From positions 15,936,519-16,000,518 of the forward strand of contig CM030832.1 of assembly GCA_018105865.1 (NCBI GenBank): 64,000 nt of DNA, in the 5' to 3' direction. Of the stretch, positions 1-10,654 are shown in pieces. Position numbers and translations under genes: made by a program. The notes under the pieces were generated by a model. It had not been told where the DNA came from. It did no database searches and saw nothing but the letters and a program-made list of their open reading frames with translations. Numbering within the stretch: the stretch's first letter is position 1; the number at the start of each line of letters is the position of its first letter. Source of the stretch: Metaphire vulgaris (Eukaryota; Annelida; Clitellata; Crassiclitellata; Megascolecidae).

Positions 1-554
1 TAATAAGAAGTCTATAAAATTAAAGGCACCAAAAGTAAAGCAATATTTTGTTTATTAAACCAAATTCACCTTATGCCAATGACATTCAGCTGAAGCTGTT
101 TGGCAATGGTCAGAAGGTTTGAGATATTATTGATATGACATCCAAAGTTCATTGGCTGGAGGCAGTTTGAATCATCTGGAGGAAGAACTTTAAGGAGCAA
201 TCTGCAAATGCAACACTACAGTATGTGTACGCATGCACACACATGTGCACGTGTGTACACGCATACACAGTGCTGAAATACAACACTTGATGAACAACAC
301 AAGAGCACATGATCCATTTGGTCATAGAAATGCATAGCACAAATACATTATCCATGCAGCCAAATGCTTCAAAAGTAAACAGTAGAGATAAAGACAACTA
401 GATATGAAAAGGATTGGATTTTACATTTCAAAAGCATACTGATAAAGCTACACAAGAAACAAAATCCTAAATTTACAAACAATCCTCATTAGCAGTTGAA
501 CATTTAAAATAAAAACTGTCGAAAACCCGCGTAAAGGAAATAAACTGACCATAC
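1..554 (-). other. Intron of the ODC-family gene, cut by the window edge
   Basis: This lies downstream of the last visible decarboxylase exon on the minus strand. I see no exon here. It holds AT-rich sequence and a short mixed CA/TG tract near 225-270. The next coding exon, which would continue the enzyme barrel, must lie left of the window. Confidence 0.6.
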
Positions 555-727
555 CTAGCATTTGGATGAAATGATTTGATCTTGTGAAGTTCAGTCTCAC
601 TTTCAAACACAATCACTTCAATCCCACGGTTGGCAGCAAACTTTATGTGCGAAGTGAGCTTGCAGGGACTGGAATAGATAGTACGTGAAATGGGGACGCC
701 ATGATCAAGAACCATCTTGATGTCATT
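555..727 (-). CDS. ODC-family coding exon 4
   Basis: 173 nt, entered in phase 0 after an AG acceptor and left in phase 2 at a GT donor (GTATGG). It encodes NDIKMVLDHGVPISRTIYSS and on through SSPCKLTSHIKFAANRGIEV to SFHPNAR, which matches the ODC segment with the conserved 'NPCK..S.IK.AA..G' pattern. It continues exon 3 without a gap relative to family members. Confidence 0.88.
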
Positions 728-3700
728 CTTCAAAAGCAACATCAAACCTCATGTTCTTAAAGGTGATCATCAAACCTGACATACTTAAAGATGAAGACAG
801 GTAATATATCCTTTAGATATGTTTTGGATAAAACTATAAGTCATGACACGCACACACACACACGCATGAAAATAATGCAGCTTATAATAATATTACTGCC
901 AAAATTAAGCACATCTTTAATCACTATTCATAATGGAAAAATTCAGCTTCCACTAACTCTTTCACTACTAGACCCTTTAACCCAAAGGGTTCCTAAACCT
1001 AGCCTTTTTACACAAGCTTTCAGGCCAACGGGTCACATACATAGATAATGCAAGGCAGTCCAGAACACGGCAATGGTATTTAAACATATTGAAAAGACAT
1101 TCCTGTGTCGTAGTTTCACTTTATCTGCACCAGTACGGGGCAGGGGTGTTGCCACAGTAATGAAAGGGTTAATGTGAATTCACAAAGGATTACAAAAACA
1201 ATCTGACTTGAGGGTAATACCACTCATATTCAAAGGCACAACTCATTAGAAAAGTAATCAATATCTAGATACAAAGCTTTGTCAATTCCATTAGAATTCT
1301 AGAATTAGAATATATATTCAATGGAAATTAAATATGTGACATTCACATTTTACCTTTGAGCTGCAGTTAAAGCCGACATCCAGCTGCGACAGAACTGCCA
1401 GCACTGCAGCATCATCGTTACACTTGACATCTAAACAAGTTTAACAAATACAAGTACCAGAAGTTATATAAAAAACTTTTCTCACGATGTCGACAGCTAT
1501 GATGTGCAAAGTTCATCAAGGTTCATTAACTAATTTTTCACTAAATGAAATATAAATAAATCTCATGTTTAAATCTGACTTTGAAACGATTCATATTAAG
1601 ACAAAAGTCTCATGCAATACAATCTCATCAAGATGAAGCCAACATATGAAAAACTGAACATGACAGCATAACAAATAATAAATGCCATATATAAGTTTAT
1701 GTCAATAAGCTATTTAAATTTGTAAAAAGGTTTTTATAATATTGCTAAGTGCTAAACAGTTACTCAAAGTGCTTCCAAATAGCAAAGCAAAGTGAAGGCT
1801 ACAAACCATGAAATGGTTTAACACGAGGAAGAAGGTCAGTCCACATCTTGTAATTCTGCACAATGTCTCCCAAATCACACACAAAGAATGAATCGTCACA
1901 CTCCTATCCCCAAACACAATTGACGCAACAATTAAGCAATTTGTTCATACTGCATTCACAAAACATAACCAATGCACTTCGTTATAATTTTAATCTAAAA
2001 AGTTCTGGCAACACTTTTAATTGCGAATTATGCAATTTTTTTAACAGTTTGATGTTATCATCAGTCAAGACTCACTCCCAGTATATATAAATATAATGAC
2101 TACGATAAAATATAAATTTAATATTGCAACTTTGAAATGAAAAATATAAAACACACATCTTATGCAGCAGGAATTAACAGTGCAAAATGATAACACAATA
2201 GAGAATGAAGCAACTGAACTTGCCTCCTTCTGGCTTGACAGGATCTTACTCATCACTACATCAGCAGCATCCTTCATCAGGTCAACTTCTATGTCATTCG
2301 TCAACTCCAGTGGCAGTTTCATGGTCTTACCAATAGCTTTCACGGGTCTATAATCAATTCACTTAAGCCGTTAAAAACATTTCATCAATATGAAATACTA
2401 TACTGATATGGACAGTCAGAACTGATCCACTTAAACTTCTTAACTTACAACAAAAAAATGGACACTAATTACCGGTAATGCATTTTTCCCAGCACAAGAG
2501 GTCAATGACTGATTGAATTGCAGACAACAAATACACCAATGTCATAGTTATATGAAATAATACGCAGTAACCAGTGTTCCCTCTAAGCTGCGCAATCGTG
2601 CGCTGGCGCACGAGATTTTTGATCGTGGTGCACAGCTTTTATTCTGTGGCGCACAAGTGCGCATTGCTACCGTGACAATTTCCGGCAATCGGCGGTAAAT
2701 GAGTTTAGTAGTTAGTTAATTGATACACTAAAAGTCCTAAACTACTACCAAGTCGCTATATAAATTTATAAATTTATTTACTTAATCTTCGGTTGGATAT
2801 CGTTGGTCATGTGACTGTTAACCTCGTCCGAGAGTAGCCTAATAGCTTCCGTGTCTTTCATTTATATATTAGTGGTGTATCAGTTTATCACGCTGAATAT
2901 TTATGAGAAATTTAGCCACATAGAAATGTCGAAGCGAACGTTAGAAATCAGTCCTAGTCTGGAAAAGAAATGGAGCTTCAAAGACGAATGGCTGATGCAA
3001 CTTGTTACGGTTACCAATACCCAACGTGCACATGGTCGTGAAAATGTGCGACTTGGTGATATATTTGACGAAGCACGTCACATCACTTGTACCGTTTGTG
3101 GGAAAGCCAAAGCTGGTGTCGTATAAAAGTGGAATGATTAGAAGATCGACTACCTCAAGCGTCATTTGAGCCACAAAACCCACGTCGAATATGTGACGAA
3201 TACCGGTATGTGAAGGCTAGGGACTCCGGTTAACGGTATTCTTAAGCAGAGCCGTTTTAAGTCATAGGCATGGTAAGCATGTGCCTAGGGCCCTGCGATA
3301 TATGAGGGGCCCCTGCGTGGGTCAAAGAAAAAGTTTGTTTGCTGCCTGATTTTATATTTCTTTAATCTTGAAAAGTTGACGAGCAAAAGAAACCTTTTTG
3401 CTGCTTAAAAGTCAGACGAGCAAAAAAAGGTAATCACCGTCTTTTTGCTGAAAGCTTTTCACAAAATGCCTAGGACCCCAAATTTCTTAAAACAACACTG
3501 TTCTTATGAGTTGTTTATTAGAATGCAACAACCAACAAGCTTCGATCATAGCATCTGGGGGAGGGGCACTGTTCACTACAGTAATGAAGTTGGAGATAAT
3601 TTCATTGTATGATTCATGAGTTAACACGACATCCATTCTTCGTTTCATTCAGAAAGTGTGTGACCATGTGGACCAAAGATTTCCAGGAGAGTTACTCGAC

Positions 3701-6700
3701 TGGTCAATTTGTGATAAGGACTCTTTTCCAACACAGTTGAACCAAAGTAATTTATCTTATAGACATGAACACCTAATTAGACAATCAAGGGTATAGGCCT
3801 ATAGTCTCCTATTAAACAAAAGCGAAATTAAATTTGGGGAACAGATTTGCAAGCAATACACAGACTTTAAATGTAGACTACCAATATGAGAAGATTAGAT
3901 CATGATTGTTAGAAACATTTCAAGAGATGATCAAATTTTGTCAAAAATAACATTTATTCTTAAAAGCTTTTAAAATTTTAACCACGATGACTGCTCATGA
4001 CTAATCGATCCAGAAAAATTCCTGCTCACATGACAAAAATTTTGCTCACACAGACTCAAACCTTAGAGGGAACACTGGCAGTAACTATAATGTATCGGTC
4101 AAATCAAAGACTGTTCTTCAAAGTACCATAAAGATAACATAACAAGAAGACACAAACCTCTCATTATCAAACTTTATGTAGCCATTGAGATATCAAATTT
4201 CATAAGAGAAGGTTAATTGTATTTATAATATAAAGCACAAGCATTTCAACACAGATTTTGCAATATACTCTAAACTTGAGCATGCAGAAACTAAATATGC
4301 AATAATTTCTATTTAAAGCAAACAACACATCTTAGAGATTAGACTTTTGCAAAATTTGTAGTTATTCATTTCCAAATCCTTACTTAGTCCCCAGTGGGCA
4401 GCACCTATTAGATCATTCCCTTGTTTTCAAGTTAAATGAACACAATTATCCAAAAGTTCACATCTACTAAACAAAATACAAGATATTTCAAATTCAATAT
4501 ATTTACATGAAATATTTTGATCAGTTAAATAATAATTGTCAGAAAAATTAGAAAATTCACGGCGGCCGAAAATCATACCGAAACGGGTATCGCCGTCTTA
4601 AAACGGTGCACCACATAAGCATGTGTGTATCCCGGACATTGCAGTTTTAAACCGCCCCGGGACTCCGGGAGTAACTTTTTGATTTAGTTACTATCCATTC
4701 GATAGATGGCAGCACTTTCTTCGCTGTTGTTGACTATATAAGCAAGAAAACTTGCCACTGATCGTCCAAATACTGGAATTTTGCATTGAAATGCCTCAAA
4801 AGACTCAAGTCTGAGGTTTGAAACATCATAACTCCGCCAATTTTGGCCCGATCTTCAAAATTTTTGCATTATTATGTTCCAATTACACCGCCCTAAAACT
4901 TTCTTGCTCACAGTTGGGGGGTCACCGCTGAAAATTTTTTGCTATTGCGCTTTGAAATTTTTTGGGGGACAGAGTTCCGATTTTCGGCTGTAGAGTGGAC
5001 CTACCCCAAAAATTTTCTTTTTTGGCATGGATGGTTCGAAAGAGCAATAAAAATGCTAAACAACGGTGCAAACCGCATCTTTTTAGCTTCTATATAGCCT
5101 GAAATATACTGAGTTGTTCGGTTTCTCAGATTGAAAATCTGTTCACAAAATTGTCATTTCTTTGAGCAATGAGTAATATTGTTTGAAAAATCATAACTAC
5201 CCCAAATTTTGTCCAATCTTCAAAATTTTTGCATTATTCTGTTCCAATTACACCCCTTTACAACTTTCTCACTCACAGTTTGGGGGTTACCATGGAAAAA
5301 ATTTTGCTATGGGGCTTGGAACAAAATTTGACCAAAATGTTGGGGAGGGGTCCTATTTTGGGCTGTAGGGTGGACCCTACCCCCAACATTTTCTTCTTTG
5401 GCACGGATGGTTCGAAAGAGCAATAAAAATGCTAAACAACGGTGCAAACCGCATCTTTCTAGCTTCTATATAGCCTGAAATATAGTAAATTTAAAACTTG
5501 TATGTTCACATTTTCACATGAACGCCTTTCCCCCAAATTAAATACCCCGATTGGGGACTTCTTGAAAAAATTAAATCCCCCTGCAACGAGTTAAAAGGTT
5601 CAAGGTTTCTAGGATCACATGTCACATGGACAAATACTCTCATGAACCTATCTGAATAAGCCACTCTGCCAGGGTCACTAGCCTCAAGAAATGATCGGTC
5701 AAAAACAACCCACATAACAACCATATTTGAACAGAGCCTTTATCACTAGTAATCTTATAAGATCAGGACTTATACATATCAGCATTGCCATGTTGTTACT
5801 GCCACCAGCACCATCACCGATGCCCTTTTTTGTCATGCGTGTTGCTCCAATGGCATCATTTTCTCCTTATTTTACAATTTCTGCTTTAAAATTATGTTAC
5901 ATAAAATGCATACAAATCAAGAATTTCTTTTGCCTTACAGACATTTGGTTTTGTCTAAACACAACATATGTTGAAGCAGGCTTTACTCTTCTGAACATTG
6001 TCAGCACATTTCCTGGAGACACCACCTAACATTTTGACACTTAAGCCATATCATATTGCACACTAACTGTGACAACATTACGTAGGTGTAGAATCATTTC
6101 AATTGTAAGTGAAATTATTTCTGCACTAAAACTGTTAAGTTCCTACTCAAAAAGAAGAACACAAATTACTTATAGCTATTGAGTTTGTGATTGTCTCATT
6201 TTTATCAATATCCACAACATCAAGATCAAAATCACAGATTACAAACAGTCAGCTTTGTTTTGACAAAACTAAATTAGAACAATTTGCCACCAGTAGGAGA
6301 CATCAGCCATTCCACATTAACATTTGACAAAATCAGGGCTGTGGACTAGTATAAAGCTACTCGTGTTAGAAGTTCTTTCCAAAACCATAGTCAAAGTTGG
6401 AAGTTTGAAGACAAACAAGCTTTGGATTTGGAGAATCTGAACAAGTTTTAGTTGCAGGTGCTGGAAACTCCTAAAGTAGCTGAAGTTTTTCAGGACAAAT
6501 TCTGGATAAAATGGAAATAAAGCAAATTCCAACAGTTCAATATACTGCAACTGGATTCATATCATTTGGTGATCTAGAGAACAACCCTTTTGCAGGTGAA
6601 GCACTAGAAATGTCATTCACGGATAACAGGTGAAGAGCCAGAAATTTTATTTTTCACTTTGTAAGTAAAACGAAGTTTGTTTCATGCGCATTCATGATCT

Positions 6701-9700
6701 GTCTATATCTAGTATCATTCTAGGCAGTTGTATATGTTTTATGACTCTGTGGTGGTTCATTTATAGAAAATTGTGATTACTTAAAGCTCTAAAGCCAGGC
6801 AAATCTAAACATAGCAAATGCAAAAGTGAATGCAAAGCATTTGCGTTTTATTTAAAGTGTAAAATTGTGGATATACTTGCAGAACTATTTGACAGTGAAT
6901 CGGATAATGTTTTAAATCAGGAAGACATTGAATTAGGTCCTGCTAATGTGGCCCCTGAAAGTGAAAGTGTAGAAGAATCAGATATAACATGTTTAATTAA
7001 TTACAGCACTAGAGAATTTGATGTTTGACATTTTGTTTTGTAATGCATTTAATGATCACAATTGTGTTAGCAATTATTTCTATGTATTTTGTCTTGAATA
7101 TGTCAAGATTTGGTCGTTTTTGAAAAAAAATCACTTTTAAGGTATAAGTTCAAAATTGTTTACCCTCAAAATGGTTAAGAGCCTGTGTACAACATGACAG
7201 TCAAAAGGCCTATATATAACTAAGGTTGTTAAGACTGCTGGTTTTGAAGGACCGATTAACCGTTCAAAAAAAAGACAGGTTAACCGCCCGTTAGCGGCAG
7301 TCTGGGGTCATGCCAACATCAAAGCGCTTTGATGCCGCCGGCGCCTATCCCGACGTCCTGCGCGGCTACATCAAAGCGCCTTGATGCCGCCGGCGCCTAT
7401 GCTGGCGTCCTGCGCGGCTACAACAAAGTGTTTTGATGCTTTCAAATTGAAATTATGGTTAACCGGTCAAAGTTAAAAGGACCGGTCCTTGCTCTTAGGA
7501 CCGGTTAACCGTTAACAACCTTATATATAATGTTGTTTAAATACATATATATGCTTTCGCTCTATGTGTGTTTTCTGCATACCGTGTTCCAACTGTGTCT
7601 GCGTCATTGCTAGGTCATCCCTCATATTTTCAACAAAGGTGTTTACTCTCGAATTTTAAATAGTGATTCCCCCTACAAACCTCCATTTGTTCAAAACTGC
7701 TAGTACCTCCAACCTCCAGGTCAAGTGTTCCTGGAGTTACATCCTTCATTTCAGAATATTCTCTATGCCCTCAAGCAATACAAACTGCTTTGGCTAGGGT
7801 TGTCACATCAATGCTAAAAGCTAACCACGTCACTCCGGTCCTGAAATCACTTCACTAGCTCAAAGTTCCAGAACGGATACATTTCAAGATTCTATGCCTG
7901 ACCTAGAATGCCATCCAGTTCTCAAAGATCACGTATCTTCACAATCTCTTTACAATTCAAACAAAGCGGTCAACTCTTTCATCTGCCGGCCTGACACTTA
8001 TGTGGCCAACAGCCACGTCACTAAAGTTCTCAGATCGGTCAATCTCATACACTGTACATCATCTCTGGAATGACCTTCCAACACACTGCAAATCTTGTTA
8101 TCCTCTATAAAAATATTTTGCCTACCTGAATCTATAACCTTGACCACCATGGACTACGGATTATGGACTATGGATTTTACCCAGATTGAGTGCTAGTGAA
8201 TAAGCACTGAGCCAAGCTTTCAGGCAGCACTATAGAAATTTCATCTTACTTATTTACTTACTTATGCTACAGCATCATAAATATAGTTTATTTTATCAAA
8301 TTAATACTTTCAGGCTACAACAATAATTATTTCAATATTATCAAAAACTTACGTGGCAAAATTCCCAAGGTGGTTTACTGGTGAACGCTGGTTCCACACA
8401 GCAAAGTCTGACCCACACTGTCACCCTGTGTCGCAAACAGGCCACCCTAAATAATAAATAATCACATTGTGCTGTATCGACTGTCATACATACACAAACA
8501 ATTAGCATAATCACAAGAGGGTATAGAGGGAAAATGGGCTGTGCACCCATATCAAGGCTGGATAACCAGGCTGAGACCATTCATAAGATTTGCGTAAAAC
8601 TGATGAGAAACTTTTTTGTAAAGGAAGTCGTATTTGTAGACAAAGGACATATTCAATATCCTTAATTATACGCGGTGGTTAGAGTTACGTATGCTGTAAA
8701 CCTAGTGTCCTTGGCTATTGTTACGTATGCCGTAAGCCTAAAGTCCATGGCTATTGTTATGTATGCCATTCAACTAAATAATTGGTGGAAGAAATCACGT
8801 GGGTCCTTCCACCAATCACTTGAAGCAGATAAACATTTTTGAAAGCGTGCTATATAAGGCACAATTTGAATTAGCCATAAACTGAAACACGTTGGACCAA
8901 ACACGTTTACGCAAAATATTTGAAATCGCACCGTTTCCCATCTTGACGTGAAATTGTTGCGAGACATGTCATGAAAGCATATTTTATTATAATATTGAGA
9001 TAATAATAGCAGGGTTAAAGTGGTTTAATGTCTTGATTCACTGAAAAATAAATTCACTCTCACTCTGACTGATCTCTGAAAATGACCCGGTCTTGTGCGG
9101 GATAGATGTATCAATTGATGCCTTTGAGCGGGTGGGGGGACTAACACAAATAATTAAGTGAAAGCTTGATCGTTTGAATGGCATAAGTAACAATAGCCAA
9201 GGATTCTAGGCTTACAGCATACATAACAATAGCCAAGGATTCTAGGTTTACAATAGCCATTGACTCTAGGCTTACGACATACGTAACAATAGCCAAGTAC
9301 TCCAGGCTTACGGCATACATAACTCTAACCACGGCGTATGTAATTATAATATAAGCACCTTTTGGCCACTCTATAATTAATCATGATAAAGTCTTCAAAG
9401 TATGCACAAGATTTCATGATTAAACTCAAATATTACTAAAAAGCCGTTGCATCTAAGGCTATGCCACAGACCCTGCTGGGGAAGCTCAAGATACTCCCAT
9501 GAACCCCTACTTGAACTAAATGGAATGTGCATGTCTGATTTTTTGCACCCCTATTCTGGAACAATGGCTACATCAATGATCATTAGCATTAGCAAGCATT
9601 AGTCAGCTACAAGGGCACAGCACATTGCAGAATCACCGAAAATTTCCATTACAACAGTGTTCAAAAACTGCTGTCATATACTTGTTAAGTACTGCTACTT

Positions 9701-10282
9701 GGTCTGATCTAGCTTCATTGAAACAAAAGCATTGTACTCACACCGAAATTCTAAAAACCGCACATTAAAATGTCAGAAATCTGAAATTATAACGACCGAA
9801 CACGTGATCATATCAAAATATGCCACACAGAATCGCTCTCGTTGAGTCGCTGTGTACCGAGGTTGAATTTTCTATTTTCTGGACAACAGATTATTCATCC
9901 AAATTTAACACAACGAGAAAAACATTAAATCTGTAAATGTTCTGTACAAAGTAGACAGAACATATAATAAGACTGCGCGTTGGAACGAATTCCCGTCAGA
10001 CCGAAGAGTGAAATTCGATCAGATAAGACAGCGGCGTCGACGATTACGCCGTGCGGCAGAAATTTGAACGTCGCGTCGGCAATATTCTACGAATTTGAGC
10101 AAATTTTAACGATAATTCTACCTGGGAGCTCGCTTCTCTCTCACTCTGACGCGGTCTAAGGCGGAATCTTCCGAAACAGTCGCAATCCAGAAGGAAAATA
10201 AGGAATCATTTAGCGCTAATGACGAACAAACGAACGGCAACGAACTCGGCTTCAACGCGACGCCATCTTGCCTTCACGCTCC
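555..10282 (-). CDS. Ornithine decarboxylase / antizyme-inhibitor family gene, 5' part (partial)
   Basis: Family members decarboxylate ornithine to putrescine (ODC, cytosolic, PLP-dependent), the first step of polyamine synthesis, or are inactive antizyme inhibitors. Four coding exons read in phase on the minus strand. Together they give an N-terminal extension, a segment with VCDLGDIV, the segment KCNDDAAVLAVLSQLDVGFN, then SSPCKLTSHIKFAANRG. These match the start of the alanine-racemase-fold barrel. The lysine in VKCND is where ODC binds PLP, which favours an active enzyme over antizyme inhibitor, but the later catalytic cysteine is outside the window. A non-coding exon and a CpG-rich first exon lie upstream. 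Coordinates span exons and introns. The family is sure; ODC versus inhibitor is inference. Confidence 0.85.
957..1168. mobile_element. Possible decayed piggyBac-like MITE
   Basis: The left edge (CTAACTCTTTCACTACTAG) and the reverse complement of the right edge (TTAACCCTTTCATTACTG) resemble each other. The right side abuts TTAA and the left abuts CTAA, a one-base change. This resembles the TTAA-flanked elements elsewhere in the window, but decay makes the call weak. Confidence 0.35.
1354..1430 (-). CDS. ODC-family coding exon 3 with PLP-lysine region
   Basis: 77 nt, phase 1 in and phase 0 out, with an AG acceptor and a GTAAAA donor. It encodes DVKCNDDAAVLAVLSQLDVG followed by FNCSSK. The lysine in VKCND aligns with the ODC lysine that forms the Schiff base with pyridoxal phosphate. 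The pattern G-F-[ND]-C-[AS]-S-K is also typical of ODC. Confidence 0.9.
1807..1903 (-). CDS. ODC-family coding exon 2
   Basis: 97 nt, phase 0 in and phase 1 out, with a GGGATAG acceptor and a GTTTGT donor. It encodes ECDDSFFVCDLGDIVQNYKM and WTDLLPRVKPFH, matching ODC '[DF]...F.V.DLG.I......W...LPRV.PF'. An in-frame stop lies just upstream of the acceptor, so the exon cannot begin earlier. Confidence 0.88.
2215..2347 (-). CDS. ODC-family first coding exon with start codon
   Basis: On the minus strand an AG acceptor near 2348 precedes ATG at 2322-2320, which opens MKLPLELTNDIEVDLMKDAA and runs to SSQKEASS. Length and acidic character fit the poorly conserved ODC N-terminus. To join exon 2 in phase 0 the donor is best placed after 2215 (GTTGCT); this donor is not strong and its position is tentative. 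The first 25 nt or so would be 5' UTR. Confidence 0.6.
2926..3216 (+). pseudogene. BED zinc finger fragment of a hAT transposase
   Basis: The reading frame holds MSKRTLEISPSLEKKWSFKD, then CTVCGK, then an in-frame stop at 3124-3126, followed in the same frame by DYLKRHLSHKTH. C-x2-C followed by H...H is the BED DNA-binding finger found at the N-terminus of hAT transposases. The stop and the nested insertion directly downstream mean it cannot make a transposase. Confidence 0.7.
3247..3500. mobile_element. Nested hAT MITE inside the larger hAT
   Basis: Ends CAGAGCCGTTTTAAG and, reversed, CAGTGTTGTTTTAAG form near-matching inverted repeats. Flanks TTCTTAAG (3239-3246) and TTCTTATG (3501-3508) match at 7 of 8 bases, fitting an aged hAT TSD. 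GC-rich stretches read as 'gggccctg...ggggcccctg', like other MITEs in this window. No coding capacity. Confidence 0.7.
4560..5500. repeat. Unclassified repeat with an internal tandem duplication
   Basis: After a GC-rich segment (4560-4680), two diverged direct copies of about 300 bp follow at 4817-5113 and 5182-5485. Both contain a 'cttcaaaatttttgcatta' stretch and end 'tatagcctgaaatata'. Part of this sequence recurs in reverse orientation inside the TTAA-bounded elements near 26930-27060 and 28200-28330. Its short open frames have no recognisable protein. Confidence 0.6.
5506..7220. other. ODC intron sequence, no gene recognised
   Basis: No exon with splice sites and conserved protein is visible. 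A short plus-strand frame near 6880-7028 (DSESDNVLNQEDIELGPANV) ends in a stop. Its acidic composition could be a transposase N-terminal relic, but nothing proves that. Confidence 0.4.
7221..7523. mobile_element. hAT-like MITE with GC-rich internal repeats
   Basis: The ends TAAGGTTGTTAA and TTAACAACCTTA are inverted repeats. The flanks TATATAAC and TATATAAT match at 7 of 8 bases. The interior is strikingly GC-rich, with about two and a half direct copies of a unit of roughly 58 bp (7316-7440), and 'ggttaaccg'-type motifs lie near both ends. No coding capacity. Confidence 0.65.
7600..8272 (+). mobile_element. CR1/L2-like LINE, 3' end relic
   Basis: The plus strand shows the eroded pattern 'HVTPVLKSLH.L.V..RI.FKI' typical of the reverse-transcriptase C-terminal region of CR1/L2-like elements, followed by LWNDLP. 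The 3' end has 'cactatagaaattt' and then a (TTAC)n-like tail at 8250-8272. Stops and shifts abound. Confidence 0.7.
8353..8446 (-). other. Non-coding 5' UTR exon of the ODC-family gene
   Basis: On the minus strand a good acceptor (TATTTATTATTTAG) and a strong donor (CAC then GTAAGTTTTT) bound 94 nt. It lies between the CpG-rich first exon and the first coding exon, in the right orientation, and contains no ATG. This is inferred from splice signals only; RNA reads would settle it. Confidence 0.5.
8664..9345. mobile_element. DNA element with iterated subterminal repeats
   Basis: Inverted ends begin AATTATACGCGGTGGTTAG on the left. The right end, reversed, begins AATTACATACGCCGTGGTTA. Inside both ends lie iterations of a unit of about 37 bp built on 'acaatagccaaggattctag', roughly two on the left (8690-8765) and four to five on the right (9180-9330). 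Such subterminal arrays bind transposase in several DNA transposon families. No transposase is encoded and no clear TSD was found. Confidence 0.65.
9346..9945. other. Quiet first-intron sequence of the ODC-family gene
   Basis: No open frame, splice-bounded exon or repeat with defined ends is visible here. Confidence 0.5.
9946..10282 (-). promoter_or_regulatory. CpG-rich putative promoter and first exon of the ODC-family gene
   Basis: In AT-rich surroundings this block is rich in CG dinucleotides (for example GACTGCGCG, CGGCGTCGACG and CGAACGGCAACG). On the minus strand it contains CAG followed by the donor GTAGAATT at 10121, so a first non-coding exon probably runs from about 10280 to 10122. 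The transcription start is not visible from sequence alone. Confidence 0.45.
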
Positions 10283-10540
10283 GAGGAGGTTGAATGCATG
10301 AACGAAGAGTTGATATTGAATGAAACTACGCTGATAGTAACAGAGCTATATATCTATGGATAGTAACAGAGCTATTTTATGTAGATATATAGTTATATAC
10401 TCTGGATGAAAAAGCAGTCCCTTACAGATCTAAGCTGCAGCATTTCTTTTGGTGACCAATGTGATTAACATTACTCGTGATCGCGATGATAGTGACATTT
10501 GGCACTCTGATCCTGCTTAGCTTGAGTCATGAAGTAAACT

Positions 10541-10630
10541 CATAAATACGATCATATCACGCCTGTGCTCAAGTCACTTCATTGGCTACCTGTCAGGAAA
10601 CGAATTAATTTAAAAACTGCCCAATGATCT
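10541..10630 (+). mobile_element. Fragment of a CR1/L2-like LINE reverse transcriptase
   Basis: The frame reads DHITPVLKSLHWLPVRKRIN, the conserved C-terminal motif of CR1/L2-like reverse transcriptases. It is cut off after a few codons, where the next LINE begins. Confidence 0.75.
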
Positions 10631-10654
10631 AAAGATGTTACATTAAAAGCTGCC

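Larger units (their letters stand above)
2572..4077 (+). mobile_element. hAT DNA transposon (non-autonomous) with exact 8-bp TSD
   Basis: Terminal inverted repeats CAGTGTTCCCTCTAA (left) and TTAGAGGGAACACTG (right) bound 1506 bp. Each side carries the same 8 bases, GCAGTAAC (2564-2571 and 4078-4085). An 8-bp duplication with CAG-type ends is the hAT hallmark. Inside is the N-terminal part of a BED-finger protein and a nested second hAT. No full transposase catalytic region is visible, so it would need help to move. It sits in the 5' intron of the ODC-family gene. Confidence 0.93.

Noticed and set aside
149..397. 82-codon minus-strand frame near the left edge
   Set aside because: It is not continuous with the ODC exons, has no known motif and includes a CA/TG repeat translated as alternating residues.
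5183..5426. Open frames in the tandem repeat
   Set aside because: They are not conserved between the two copies of the unit, so they are chance frames.
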